Shown: piece by piece, positions 39,000 through 47,650 of the stretch
Position numbering within the stretch: position 1 is the stretch's first letter
Layout of the letters: each line of letters opens with the position of its first letter
Assembly: GCA_016195405.1 (NCBI GenBank)
Contig: JACPZP010000070.1
Location: forward strand, 62,001 to 126,000
Direction of reading: 5' to 3'
DNA from: Planctomycetota bacterium
Lineage (GTDB): Bacteria > Planctomycetota > Planctomycetia > Gemmatales > Gemmataceae
Length of the DNA: 64,000 nucleotides
Notes under the pieces: model-generated
Databases searched by the model: none
What the model was told of the DNA's origin: nothing
Seen by the model: the letters and a program-made list of their open reading frames with translations, nothing else
Program-made: the position numbers and the translations under genes

Positions 39000-40400
39000 A
39001 TGAACAAGGGAAATCTCTCCCGCCGCGGGTTCCTGGCCCGATCCCTGGCCGCCCTGACTGTGGGCGCCGGCCTGCCTGTGTGGTATGCCCAGCAAGTCCT
39101 GGTCGATGCACAAGAGAAGGACAAGCAAAGGTCAGCCGGACCGAATGACCGCATCGTCATGGGCGCCATCGGCACCGGCACCAATCGAACGCGCCGTCCC
39201 AATGCCGACACGCCTCTGCGCGGCGAGCGCGGCTATCACATCATGCAAGACGCCATGGGCCGGCCGGGCGTGCAATACATCGCGGTCTGCGACGTGGACG
39301 CCGTCAACAAGGACTTCGGCGCCAATCGCGTCGGCCGCGATTGCCATAAGTTCGAGGACTACCGTCAGCTGTTGGCTCGGCGCGACATCGACGCCGTCAC
39401 CATCGGCACGCCCGATCACTGGCACGCGATCATCGCCATTGCCGCCATGCGTGCCGGCAAGCACGTCTATTGCGAAAAGCCGATGACCTTAACGATCGAC
39501 GAAGGCAAAGCCATGGTCCGCGTCGCCCGCGCCACCGGCAAGATTCTGCAGGTCGGCAGCCAACAGCGCTCCGACGCGCGCTTCCGTCTGGCCTGCGAAT
39601 TGGTCCGCAATGGCCGAATTGGCCGCATTCAGCGCATCGAGACACGCATCGGCGACAACCCGGTCGGAGGGCCATTCCAGCAAGAGGCGCCGCCGGAAGG
39701 GCTTAACTGGGACTTCTGGCAAGGACCGACGCCGGAAGTTCGCTACGTAAAGCAGCGCTGCCACTATGACTTTCGCTGGTGGTACGAATACTCTGGCGGC
39801 AAGATGACCGACTGGGGCGCCCACCACAACGACATCGCGCAATGGGCGCTGGGCATGGACGAGAGCGGCCCCATCGCGGTCGAAGGCCGGGGCGATGCGC
39901 CATCCACCGATCGCAACAGCTTCAACTGCCACCCGCACTTCACCGCCACATACACGTACGGCAACACGCCGGATGGCCGAGCGGGTACGCAGCTTGTCTG
40001 CACGAGCCGGGGCGAGAACGGCGTCCGCTTCGAGGGCGAAGACGGCAAATGGATCTTCGTCAGCCGTGGCCGCATCGAAGCCAACGACGGCAATCACCAG
40101 ACCAGCCGAATTCTGACCGAGCCGCTCGGGGAGAGTGCGACGCGGTTGACCGTGTCGAACAACCACATGGCGAATTTCATCGATTCGGTTCGCGCCGGGC
40201 GGCAACCGATTTGCAATGTCGGCGTGGGCCATCGCTCGGTGAGCATCTGCCACCTCGGAAACATCGCCATCCGCACTGGCCGCAGCTTGCGCTGGAACCC
40301 GCGCGACGAGCGCTTCGAGGGCGAACACGCCGAAGAAGGCAATCGCATGCTGTCGAGGCCATACCGAGCGCCGTGGCGCCCCGAAGAAGGAAATTCCTAA
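39000..40400 (+). CDS. Gfo/Idh/MocA-family oxidoreductase, Tat-exported
   Basis: 466 residues. A twin-arginine signal (LSRRGFLARSLAALTVGAGL) is followed by the Rossmann start MGAIGTGTNRTRR, then DVDAVNKDF, TPDHWHAIIAIAAMRAGKHVYCEKPM with the EKP motif, and a C-terminal substrate domain (GGKMTDWGAHHNDIAQWALG). NAD(P)-dependent sugar oxidation or a related reaction in the periplasm is typical of this large planctomycete group; the substrate is unknown. The ATG follows GAGGAGA; an earlier start at 38922 is rejected. Confidence 0.93.
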   Translation: MNKGNLSRRGFLARSLAALTVGAGLPVWYAQQVLVDAQEKDKQRSAGPNDRIVMGAIGTGTNRTRRPNADTPLRGERGYHIMQDAMGRPGVQYIAVCDVDAVNKDFGANRVGRDCHKFEDYRQLLARRDIDAVTIGTPDHWHAIIAIAAMRAGKHVYCEKPMTLTIDEGKAMVRVARATGKILQVGSQQRSDARFRLACELVRNGRIGRIQRIETRIGDNPVGGPFQQEAPPEGLNWDFWQGPTPEVRYVKQRCHYDFRWWYEYSGGKMTDWGAHHNDIAQWALGMDESGPIAVEGRGDAPSTDRNSFNCHPHFTATYTYGNTPDGRAGTQLVCTSRGENGVRFEGEDGKWIFVSRGRIEANDGNHQTSRILTEPLGESATRLTVSNNHMANFIDSVRAGRQPICNVGVGHRSVSICHLGNIAIRTGRSLRWNPRDERFEGEHAEEGNRMLSRPYRAPWRPEEGNS

Positions 40401-40408
40401 TCAGCTTA

Positions 40409-40466
40409 TTTAGCGGGGAGCCGCAGGCGACCGTCGGAAAGGGGTCGCCTGCGGCTCCCCGCTAAA
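40409..40466. repeat. Perfect hairpin repeat, TTTAGCGGGGAGCCG type
   Basis: Two 24-nt arms (40409-40432 and 40443-40466) are exact reverse complements around a 10-nt loop. It begins 8 bp after the oxidoreductase stop and runs to just before the GGQ gene. It is a strong terminator candidate and belongs to the GTTTAGC hairpin family also seen at 27565 and 40959. Confidence 0.85.
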
Positions 40467-40485
40467 AGCATACAGGGACAAACCA

Positions 40486-40956
40486 ATTACCATTAACTAC
40501 CGCGCCAGCGGTCCCGGCGGCCAGAAACGCAACAAGACAAGCTCGGCCGTCAGGCTGCGGCATCTGCCGAGCGGCTTGATCGTGATCGCAGAAGAAAGCC
40601 GCTCGCAACACGAGAACAAGGCGAAAGCACAAAGACGCCTGCGTCAGGCCTTTTATCTCAAGCTTCGCGAGTCGACGCCGGCACAAGGTTTGCTCGAGTG
40701 CCCCGAACTGAGCGGCGCGAAGATGCCAAACGGCAGACTGGATGTGGGCCGGCGCGATGCGCGCTTCTGGCCAGCGATCGGCTTGGTTTTGGACGCGCTG
40801 GAAATGAATGAAGGCCGGGTAAGCGCGGCGGCGGAGCAGCTGGGCATCTCGACGGGGAACTTGATCGATTTTCTACAAGTCGAGCCGAAAGTCTGGGAGC
40901 AGGTCAATCACATGCGCGTGCGTTTCGGCCACAAGAAGCTGCTGTCAAAAACGTAG
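40486..40956 (+). CDS. Peptide chain release factor-like protein (GGQ domain), start codon unclear
   Basis: The frame reads [19 protein letters not shown], the RF-1 catalytic GGQ motif, then [15 protein letters not shown], and a C-terminal part with [19 protein letters not shown] as in planctomycete release-factor-like proteins. It should hydrolyse peptidyl-tRNA on the ribosome. The frame opens after a TAG at 40411, but no ATG, GTG or TTG precedes the GGQ; the first is TTG 40576, after it. An ATT at 40486 or 40492 is the only start-like codon upstream, and the 40409-40466 hairpin occupies the place of the expected N-terminus. It may use a rare start, or be a 5'-damaged gene. Confidence 0.6.
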   Translation: MTINYRASGPGGQKRNKTSSAVRLRHLPSGLIVIAEESRSQHENKAKAQRRLRQAFYLKLRESTPAQGLLECPELSGAKMPNGRLDVGRRDARFWPAIGLVLDALEMNEGRVSAAAEQLGISTGNLIDFLQVEPKVWEQVNHMRVRFGHKKLLSKT

Positions 40957-40958
40957 CC

Positions 40959-41023
40959 GTTTAGCCGCGAGTCAACGGCGAGCGCGGAATGCGCCCGCGC
41001 TCGCCGCCGGCTCGCGGCTAAAC
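40959..41023. repeat. Hairpin repeat, GTTTAGCCGCGAG type
   Basis: GTTTAGCCGCGAG and CTCGCGGCTAAAC form the outer stem, with CGGCGAGCGCGG facing CCGCGCTCGCCG inside. It fills the gap between the release-factor-like gene and the phosphatase gene. Confidence 0.8.
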
Positions 41024-41032
41024 AGGAATCCT

Positions 41033-41494
41033 ATGCCGGCACCCGACGGTTTTTCCTGGGTCGATAAGCCTCTCCTGGCGGCCATGGCCCTTCCGCAGGA
41101 TAGCGAGGAATTCAAGTGGCTGCGCGCGCAGGGCTTGCAACTTTTGATTTCACTGACTCTCGATCCGCCGCGCCGCGACCTGGTCAACGAAGCTGGGCTG
41201 CTCGTGCTGCACGTTCCGGTGATCGACATGCACGCGCCTAGCCAAGAGCAGATTGAGCTTTGCCTATCGTCCATCGCCAAGGCGCACGCGCAGAGCATGG
41301 GCGTCGGCATTCACTGCGGCGCTGGACTGGGCCGCACCGGCGTGATCGTGGCGTGCTATTTCGTCAATATGGGGCTCGACGCGCAAAGCGCGATCGCGCG
41401 GGTGCGCCGCCTGCGGCCAGGCTCGATTGAAACCGACGAGCAATTGGAAGCGATCGAAGAATACGCCCGGGGTTATGGCAGCACGGAAGTGTAA
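41033..41494 (+). CDS. Dual-specificity protein phosphatase-like protein
   Basis: 153 residues. The cysteine-phosphatase signature HCGAGLGRTG gives the nucleophile Cys95 and Arg101; Asp65 (VIDMHAPS) fits the general acid. The C-terminal RRLRPGSIETDEQLEAIEEY matches small atypical dual-specificity phosphatases. It may oppose the many Ser/Thr kinases of this group, including the one encoded next door, but no partner can be named. Confidence 0.9.
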   Translation: MPAPDGFSWVDKPLLAAMALPQDSEEFKWLRAQGLQLLISLTLDPPRRDLVNEAGLLVLHVPVIDMHAPSQEQIELCLSSIAKAHAQSMGVGIHCGAGLGRTGVIVACYFVNMGLDAQSAIARVRRLRPGSIETDEQLEAIEEYARGYGSTEV

Positions 41495-41500
41495 GGAGCC

Positions 41501-41552
41501 CGTAGCCGCAGCCTTCAGGCTGCGACTTCGCAGGTTGAAACCTGCGGCTACG
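41501..41552. repeat. Hairpin repeat, CGTAGCCGCAG type
   Basis: CGTAGCCGCAG and CTGCGGCTACG are the outer arms, and a second pairing (CCTTCAGGCTGCG against CGCAGGTTG) lies within. It separates the convergent phosphatase and kinase genes. Confidence 0.75.
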
Positions 41553-41561
41553 TCTATCTTC

Positions 41562-42878
41562 CTACTGCATCATCCAAAGCGCAAAGAGTATCCCCGCGAG
41601 CAGGCCCGCCAAGACGCCGATGGCAACAAGCAGAGCTTTGCGTGAATGGCGACGGATTTCACGCGTCATCTCGCTCCACGGCATCAGGGAACCTTCGCCG
41701 GAAGCGGACATCGGCGTGACGGACATGTCGGCCGGCAAGGTGCTCGCCAGTTCGCCGCTTTGGCCCTGCTCCGTGTCTTCCGCGCTTAACTCGCCTTTTT
41801 CCGGGACCGGGTGCGTCGCTGAATCCCACGGCGTCGATGCGATGACGGCGAAGGACGCCAGCGCGGGAATGATCTCCGCGGGCGTCTGGAAGCGGTCGGC
41901 GGGGTCTCTGGCCATCATGCGCGCGAGTACGGCCACCACTTCCTCGGGGACGTCGTGGCGGAAATGCGTTACGGTCTCGGGATCCTCGCTGCTGTGGCGG
42001 ATCAACTTTTCCAAGGTCGTGCCGCCGGGAAAAGGCACCTGTCCGGTCAAGAGAACATACAAGCAGCAACCGAGGCTGTAGATATCGGCGCGGATATCGA
42101 CCTTGTGCAGGCTGCGGGCCTGCTCGGGTGAGAGAAAATCCGGCGTGCCCATCACCAAGTTTTCGTTGATGACGATTGTGCCGGCGGGCGCCTCGGGCGC
42201 GTGCAATCGCGCCAGCCCGAAGTCGAGGATTTTGACGAGAAACGAGTCCTTGTTGCGGGAGCGCTGCAACAGCAGATTGGCCGGCTTGATGTCGCGATGG
42301 ACCATGCCGTGCTCGTGGGCGTACTGGAGACCCAGAGCCGCCTGACGGATAATCTCGCACGCGGCGCCGACCTTGAGCGGTCCCTTCGCCCGGATCAGTT
42401 GATCGAGGTTGGGTCCGGACACGTACTCCATGGCTAGGTAATGCCGGCCTTGAATCTCGTTGGCGTCGTAGGCAGTCACGATGTTCGGATGGATAAGCCG
42501 GGCGGCGGCTTGCACCTCGCGGCGGAACAGCTTCTGGGCTTTGGTGGTTTTCACCAGATGCGGCGCCAGCACCTTGAGCGCCACCACACGATTCATAGCC
42601 TGGTGAATCGCCTTGTAGACCCGGCCCATACCGCCCTGCCCGAGCTGATCGATGATTTTGTACTGTCCAAGCAAGAAGCCCGCGGTGCGCCCGATCAACA
42701 ACAATTCGGCCTGAAACTTGGTGAGCAGTCCATTCTCGACGAGTGCGCGCGCCACCCCGCGGCCGCGGTCCGTATTCGGCAAGCGTTCAAGGACGTTGCG
42801 GCAGTCGCGGCTCGAAACCAGGCCGCGTTGCCGCAAGTTGAACAGAAAAGTCTCTCGATCCACCTGCGTCACGGACAT
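41562..42878 (-). CDS. Membrane-anchored Ser/Thr protein kinase
   Basis: 438 residues from the ATG at 42878, which follows GGAGAGG. A helical N-terminal segment (~1-70) precedes the kinase domain: glycine loop LGQGGMGRVYKA (~79-90), Lys102, HRDIKPAN (194-201), DFG (219-221), and TPDFLSPEQ. The final 25 residues are a single transmembrane helix (LLVAIGVLAGLLAGILFAL). The kinase therefore faces the cytoplasm, anchored at its C-terminus. An in-frame start at 42962 is rejected for lack of a ribosome site. Confidence 0.93.
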   Translation of the reverse strand: MSVTQVDRETFLFNLRQRGLVSSRDCRNVLERLPNTDRGRGVARALVENGLLTKFQAELLLIGRTAGFLLGQYKIIDQLGQGGMGRVYKAIHQAMNRVVALKVLAPHLVKTTKAQKLFRREVQAAARLIHPNIVTAYDANEIQGRHYLAMEYVSGPNLDQLIRAKGPLKVGAACEIIRQAALGLQYAHEHGMVHRDIKPANLLLQRSRNKDSFLVKILDFGLARLHAPEAPAGTIVINENLVMGTPDFLSPEQARSLHKVDIRADIYSLGCCLYVLLTGQVPFPGGTTLEKLIRHSSEDPETVTHFRHDVPEEVVAVLARMMARDPADRFQTPAEIIPALASFAVIASTPWDSATHPVPEKGELSAEDTEQGQSGELASTLPADMSVTPMSASGEGSLMPWSEMTREIRRHSRKALLVAIGVLAGLLAGILFALWMMQ

Positions 42879-43423
42879 CGCCTCTCCAAAACAACACCAC
42901 CAGACGACACTACGCCACGGGGCGACAAAACGTCCCTGCAAACTGCTGCAAGACCGTTGCAAATCGATCCGAGGAGATTTCCCCTTGTTCCGGTCAAGGA
43001 GAATGTCAGGCGGGGTCTAACCGTACCGGTCGAAAACTATGCTAACTGCCGGGGAAGATGATTATAAGCGAATCGGCCCGGCGTTGCTAGATGTAAGACG
43101 ACCCAAAGACCCCGTTCGATCATTAAAAAACGCTCATCCATTATCCGCATGTAGCCGAACTCGTAAGAGTTCGGTCCAATCTCGAATTTTGACGAATTCG
43201 ACTACGAAGGAGCACTACGATCAAACCGCGCCCATCGTATTTCGTTCCCCCAGCCTCGTCATTTTTTCGGGTTTTCGAGAAATTCTTGTCGCAATTCGCC
43301 TCAAACCTCGCTACCCTTTATAAATGACGAATCCCGCCTGACTTAAAACTTGCGCGCCGGACGACTTTTTTCCGGCTTCCTCTATCCCACCCTGCCTTCG
43401 CTGTTTCCGGGAGGCTACATTCC
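42879..43423. other. 545-bp intergenic region between divergent genes
   Basis: Holds the leader of the minus-strand kinase, the hairpin at 43151-43205 and the leader of the DUF1549/DUF1553 gene. Near 43315 there is an AT-rich TTTATAAAT but no convincing -35 match. No coding frame with a credible protein was seen. Confidence 0.6.
43151..43205. repeat. Hairpin repeat, GTAGCCGAACTCG type
   Basis: The inner arm CCGAACTC-GTAA-GAGTTCGG is a perfect stem of 8 bp. The outer arms GTAGCCGAACTCGT and ACGAATTCGACTAC pair with two mismatches. Confidence 0.7.
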
Positions 43424-45919
43424 ATGACTCTCAACTTTCGTCAGACACTCCAAGTTCTACTCGGGTTCGCGTTCCTGAGTTTCACTGCGGCATACGCCTC
43501 GCTCCCCACCACGCCTGAAGCCAAAGCGAAAGTCGTAGGGCAACCGGTTTCACTTCACGTGCAACCCGATGTCATCACACTGACAGGACCCCGCGCCGTG
43601 CAACAAATCGTGGTCACTGGCAGATACGCCGACGGCACGGTGCGCGACCTGACGCATTTCGCGGAGATGAAGCCTGAATCCGACGTGGCGGCGCTGGACG
43701 GCGAGCAGTTTCTATCGCCCAAGAAGAACGGAACCACGACGTTGCTCATCAAAGCCGGCAGCCAGATCCTGAGGGTGCCCGTGGTCGTGCGCGACTTTGA
43801 GAAGCCGCAGCCAATCAGTTTTCGCAACGATCTCATCGCTGCTCTCAACGTCGGCGGCTGCAACAGCGGCGCCTGCCATGGCACGCCCAGCGGCAAGAAC
43901 GGCTTCAAACTCAGCTTGCGCGGCTACGATCCAGCCAGCGATTACCTGCAGCTCACGCGCGACGTTCTCGGCCGGCGCACCAGCCGCGAGGGGCCCGACG
44001 CCTCGCTCATCTTCCAGAAAGCGCTAGGCCGCGTTCCGCACGAAGGCGGCGCCCGCTTCCCCGCGAGCAGCATTCCCGCGCAATCGATGCACGCCTGGCT
44101 CTCCGAGGGACTGGCGGACGACGCTCCCACCACACCGACCGTGAAAAAGGTTGACGTGCTTCCCGGCGGCCGCGTCCTCAACGAGCCCGCCCGCTGGCAA
44201 CAGCTTGCCGTCATGGCGCACTTCAGCGACGGCCAAGTCCGCGACGTCACCCGGCTCACCGTCTTTACCAGCAGCGACGCCGCCGTCGCTTCGGTCAGCA
44301 CCACCGGACTCGTCGAGTTCGGACAGGCCGGAGAAGTCGCGATTCTGTGCCGTTTCCTGGAAGAGCTGGTTCCGGTTCGCCTCATGTACTTGGAGCCGAA
44401 GCCCAGCTTTAGATGGTCCAATCCGCCCGAAAGCAACTACATCGACAAGCACATCTTCGCCAAGTTGAAGATGCTCGACATCCTGCCCTCCGATTTATGT
44501 TCCGACCAGGAATTCATCCGCCGCGCCTTCATGGACGTTGGCGGCGTTCTGCCCACGCCCGAAGAAACCAAAGCGTTTCTTGAGAGCAAGGATGCCGCCA
44601 AGCGCTCCAAACTGATCGACACGCTGCTGGAGCGGCCCGAGTACTCGGATTTATGGACGCTCAAGTGGTCCGACGTCTTCCGCAGCACGCGCAAGTCGAT
44701 CCAGGTGAAGGGAACGCACGTCTTCCAAAAATGGCTGCGCAACCACGTCGACAAGAACACCGGCTTCGATCAGGTGATCCGCGAGGTCATCACCTCGGGC
44801 GGCAGCACTTATTCCAATCCGCCCGCCAACTACTACCGCATCGCCCGCGATCCGACCAGCCTCGCCGAGACGACCGCCCAGTTGTTCTTCGGCATCCGCA
44901 TGCAATGCGCGAAATGCCACAACCATCCGTTCGAGCGCTGGACGCAGGATGACTACTACAGCATGTCCGCCTGGTTCGCGCGCGTAAAGCAGCGCAAGGA
45001 CCCGATTGACGGCGTGGGCAAGGACAAGGACTTCGCCGAGTTCGTCTACATCGATCGCGCTGGGGAAATCACCCAACCGCGCACGCAGAAAACCATGGCC
45101 CCTAAGTTCATGGGCGGCGCCGTGCCCAGCATTCAGCCCGGAAAGGATCGCCGCGAAGTGCTGGCTTCGTGGATGACTTCGGCCGACAACCCATTTGTGC
45201 CCAAGTCGATCGTCAACCGCGTCTGGTTCCATCTGAATGGCCGCGGCATCGTCGATCCGGTCGACGACTTCCGCGACTCCAATCCATCGGCCAATGACGA
45301 GCTGCTCGACGCCCTGGCCAAAGATTTCGTGGGCCACAAGTTCGACATCAAGTACCTGATCCGAACGATCATGAACTCGAGGACCTACCAGCTCAGCGCC
45401 ATGACCAATGAATTCAACAAGGACGACAACAAGTACTTTTCACACGCCGTCACCAAGCTGCATACGGCCGAGCAGCTCTTCGACGCCCTCTGCTACGCCA
45501 CCGACGTGCCGGAGAAGTTCGCCGGCATGCCGCTGGGCACCCGCGCGGTCCAGCTGCCCGACGGCGAGATCAATCATCCGTTCCTCAAGACCTTCGGCCA
45601 ACCCGCGCGCGAGCTGGCGTGTGAGTGCGAGCGCGAAGGCGACAGCAATCTCGCCCAGGCTTTGCAGCTCATCAACGGCCCCGCGGTGAACGATCGGCTC
45701 CGCAACCCCAACAACCGCATCGGCAAGCTCTTGGCCAAAAAGATGGACGACCGTTCGCTTCTAAGCGAGCTATTCCTGATCACCCTATCACGCACGCCAA
45801 ACGACGCCGAAGCCACGGCCCTGCTTGAACACGTCACCAAGTCGATGGACAAGCGCAAAGCCTGGGAAGACGTGCACTGGGCGCTCATCAATTCGAAGGA
45901 ATTCCTGTTCCGGCATTGA
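43424..45919 (+). CDS. DUF1549/DUF1553 protein with Big2-like N-terminal domain and cytochrome-like CHG motif
   Basis: 831 residues, the normal size. A signal peptide is followed by Ig-like segments (VVTGRYADGTVRDLTHFA; MAHFSDGQVRDVTRLTVF), the motif NSGACHGTPSGKNGFKLSLRG, DUF1549 (DKHIFAKLKMLDILPSDLCS, then RRAFMDVGGVLPTPEE), CAKCHNHPFERWTQDDYY and DUF1553 (NPFVPKSIVNRVWFHLNGRG, SNPSANDELLDALAKDF). It is an exported protein of unknown reaction, normally paired with DUF1501. No DUF1501 gene is adjacent here. Confidence 0.93.
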   Translation: MTLNFRQTLQVLLGFAFLSFTAAYASLPTTPEAKAKVVGQPVSLHVQPDVITLTGPRAVQQIVVTGRYADGTVRDLTHFAEMKPESDVAALDGEQFLSPKKNGTTTLLIKAGSQILRVPVVVRDFEKPQPISFRNDLIAALNVGGCNSGACHGTPSGKNGFKLSLRGYDPASDYLQLTRDVLGRRTSREGPDASLIFQKALGRVPHEGGARFPASSIPAQSMHAWLSEGLADDAPTTPTVKKVDVLPGGRVLNEPARWQQLAVMAHFSDGQVRDVTRLTVFTSSDAAVASVSTTGLVEFGQAGEVAILCRFLEELVPVRLMYLEPKPSFRWSNPPESNYIDKHIFAKLKMLDILPSDLCSDQEFIRRAFMDVGGVLPTPEETKAFLESKDAAKRSKLIDTLLERPEYSDLWTLKWSDVFRSTRKSIQVKGTHVFQKWLRNHVDKNTGFDQVIREVITSGGSTYSNPPANYYRIARDPTSLAETTAQLFFGIRMQCAKCHNHPFERWTQDDYYSMSAWFARVKQRKDPIDGVGKDKDFAEFVYIDRAGEITQPRTQKTMAPKFMGGAVPSIQPGKDRREVLASWMTSADNPFVPKSIVNRVWFHLNGRGIVDPVDDFRDSNPSANDELLDALAKDFVGHKFDIKYLIRTIMNSRTYQLSAMTNEFNKDDNKYFSHAVTKLHTAEQLFDALCYATDVPEKFAGMPLGTRAVQLPDGEINHPFLKTFGQPARELACECEREGDSNLAQALQLINGPAVNDRLRNPNNRIGKLLAKKMDDRSLLSELFLITLSRTPNDAEATALLEHVTKSMDKRKAWEDVHWALINSKEFLFRH

Positions 45920-46077
45920 GCGTTTGATCCCGAAGCGTTTGATCCCGAAGCGTTTGATCCCGAAGCGTTTGATCCCGAAGCGTTTGAGTCCGAAGCGTTT
46001 GAGTCCGAAGCGCTAACGCGGGTGGACTGGCAACGACCCCGTCCGCCCTCGCTAGCGCTTCGGGCTCAAACGCTTCG
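45920..46077. repeat. Tandem 15-bp array followed by an inverted segment
   Basis: Six 15-bp units run 45920-46009: four of GCGTTTGATCCCGAA, then two of GCGTTTGAGTCCGAA. Downstream, 46046-46077 carries the reverse complement (GGGCTCAAACGCTTCG), so the end can fold back on the array. It starts at the base after the DUF1549/DUF1553 stop codon. No spacers, so not CRISPR. Confidence 0.85.
46046..46066 (-). repeat. 21-bp repeat, partner of 58609-58629
   Basis: Exact reverse complement, 21 of 21, of the sequence at 58609-58629 (which starts AGCCCGAAGCGCTAGC). Contains the palindrome GCGCTAGCGC-like core. Confidence 0.75.
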
Positions 46078-46152
46078 TTCTCGTAGAATAAGAGTTCGCA
46101 ATGCTTCGTCCGGAATACAAAGGTTGAACTTCCATTCGCGGAGGTGCACGAG

Positions 46153-47535
46153 ATGAGTGCTTGCAGAAACTGGGGGATCGCGTGTTTGCTGGCCGGCATC
46201 GGTCTGGCGGCTCAGGTACAGGCCGGAGACGACAAGGGCCTGCCGCGCTACCAATTCAAAGTAGGCCAGGAATTGGCCTATCGGCAGGAAAGCGACTTCC
46301 ATTACGGCACCGGCGACAACAAGAGCGCCATGGGCCACAAGAACGATTGGACGATCTGGGTGATTCGCAAGAACGACGACGGCAGTTTTCGGTTGATCCT
46401 CCGCAATGACCACAAGATGTGGCAGGTCTACGGCAAAGACCAGAGGAAAAGCGATCGGCCGAGCGAAGTCAGTCTCGCCTACGCCGACGTGTTTCCCGAC
46501 GGCCGCATCACTCCCAATGACTCTTGGGGATACACCATCGATCCGGTGGCGCTCTTCCCGCGCTTGCCCAAGGACGCCGCGGAGGCTGCCAATGGCTGGC
46601 ACGCTCTTAATGAGAAGAGCGGCGACACGAACCGATTCACGCCCGGCAAGTCCGATGGCGCCACGTTCGCCATCGACCTCGTTCGCGACAGCTTGTTTGA
46701 CAAAATCTATCTCAGCTCGAACAAGGGAACGCTCACGTTCGATCGCCAGAAGGGGCTGATTACCAAGGCAAGCGTGGAATCTACGCAGGGTTACGGCTTC
46801 AACGGCAAGGGCGTCGGGACTTCGGAGCTGGTAAGCGTCAAAGATGCCGACGCCGCGTTTTTGAAGCAGCTAACCACGGAAGCCGAGCGCTATTTCGCCG
46901 CCAGCAAAACCTACGAAAAATTGACGCAACAGGCGGGTAAAAATGCAAAAGACGCTGACGCTCTGTTGGAGAAATCCGTCGCGGTACTCAAGGACCTGAA
47001 AGAAAACACGACCCTGCCGCTTCTGAAAGACCAGACCGAGAACCGGCTTAAGGGCCATGCGCAAATGGCCAAGTACATCGTCTCAGAGGCCAAGAATCGC
47101 GACCAGATCATCGGCAAGCCGGCCGCCGAATGGGACACCAAGGATCTGGACGGCAAGTCGCACTCGCTGAAGGGCTACTTGGGCAAAGTCGTCGTCATGG
47201 ATTTCTGGTATCGCGGCTGCGGCTGGTGCATCAAGGCGATGCCGCAAATGAATCAGCTTGCCGACGACTTCAAGGACCAGCCCGTCGTCATCCTCGGCAT
47301 GAACACGGACCAGAAAGAACAAGACGCCCTGTTCGTGGTCGAGCAGATGAAGCTGACTTATCCGAACCTGAAAGCGCAAGGGGTGCCGCAGAAATACAAG
47401 GTCCAGGGCTTCCCGACCTTGATCATCATCGACCAAAAGGGCCTGGTCCACGACATCCACGTCGGCTACACGCCGAACTTGCGGCAGGACGTCGGACAGG
47501 TGATCCGCGATTTGCTTGCGAAGAAGGGCGAATAA
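46153..47535 (+). CDS. Secreted TlpA-like thioredoxin-fold protein with large N-terminal domain
   Basis: 460 residues. A signal peptide (GIACLLAGIGLAAQVQA) is followed by ~300 residues of unknown domain, then a redoxin domain: GKPAAEWDTKDLDGK, the active site CGWC (~356-359) in RGCGWCIKAMPQM, and GFPTLIIIDQKG. It is probably a periplasmic thiol-disulfide protein. The ATG at 46153 sits after GGAGGTG; the GTG 9 nt upstream overlaps that site. Confidence 0.88.
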   Translation: MSACRNWGIACLLAGIGLAAQVQAGDDKGLPRYQFKVGQELAYRQESDFHYGTGDNKSAMGHKNDWTIWVIRKNDDGSFRLILRNDHKMWQVYGKDQRKSDRPSEVSLAYADVFPDGRITPNDSWGYTIDPVALFPRLPKDAAEAANGWHALNEKSGDTNRFTPGKSDGATFAIDLVRDSLFDKIYLSSNKGTLTFDRQKGLITKASVESTQGYGFNGKGVGTSELVSVKDADAAFLKQLTTEAERYFAASKTYEKLTQQAGKNAKDADALLEKSVAVLKDLKENTTLPLLKDQTENRLKGHAQMAKYIVSEAKNRDQIIGKPAAEWDTKDLDGKSHSLKGYLGKVVVMDFWYRGCGWCIKAMPQMNQLADDFKDQPVVILGMNTDQKEQDALFVVEQMKLTYPNLKAQGVPQKYKVQGFPTLIIIDQKGLVHDIHVGYTPNLRQDVGQVIRDLLAKKGE

Positions 47536-47539
47536 ATTC

Positions 47540-47643
47540 GGCGAGCCGGGAGCGTAAGCGGCGTAAGCGACCGGAGTGCTGCAAGTCAACACTCCGGTCG
47601 CTTACGCCGCTTACGCTTCCGCCGCTTCCGCTTCCGGCTCGCC
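47540..47643. repeat. Long hairpin repeat, GGCGAGCCGGGAGCG type, between convergent genes
   Basis: The left arm (47540-47578, with GCGTAAGCGGCGTAAGCGAC and CGGAGTG) pairs with the right arm starting CACTCCGGTCGCTTACGCC and ending CCGGCTCGCC. The right arm carries about 10 extra bases near its base. Likely a two-way terminator. Confidence 0.8.
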
Positions 47644-47650
47644 TTGTTGT

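Noticed and set aside
45920-46009. CRISPR array
   Set aside because: Units are directly adjacent with no spacers.
45825-46016. Short plus-strand frame with repeated IPKRL
   Set aside because: It is only the translation of the 15-bp tandem array, overlapping the DUF1549/DUF1553 end.
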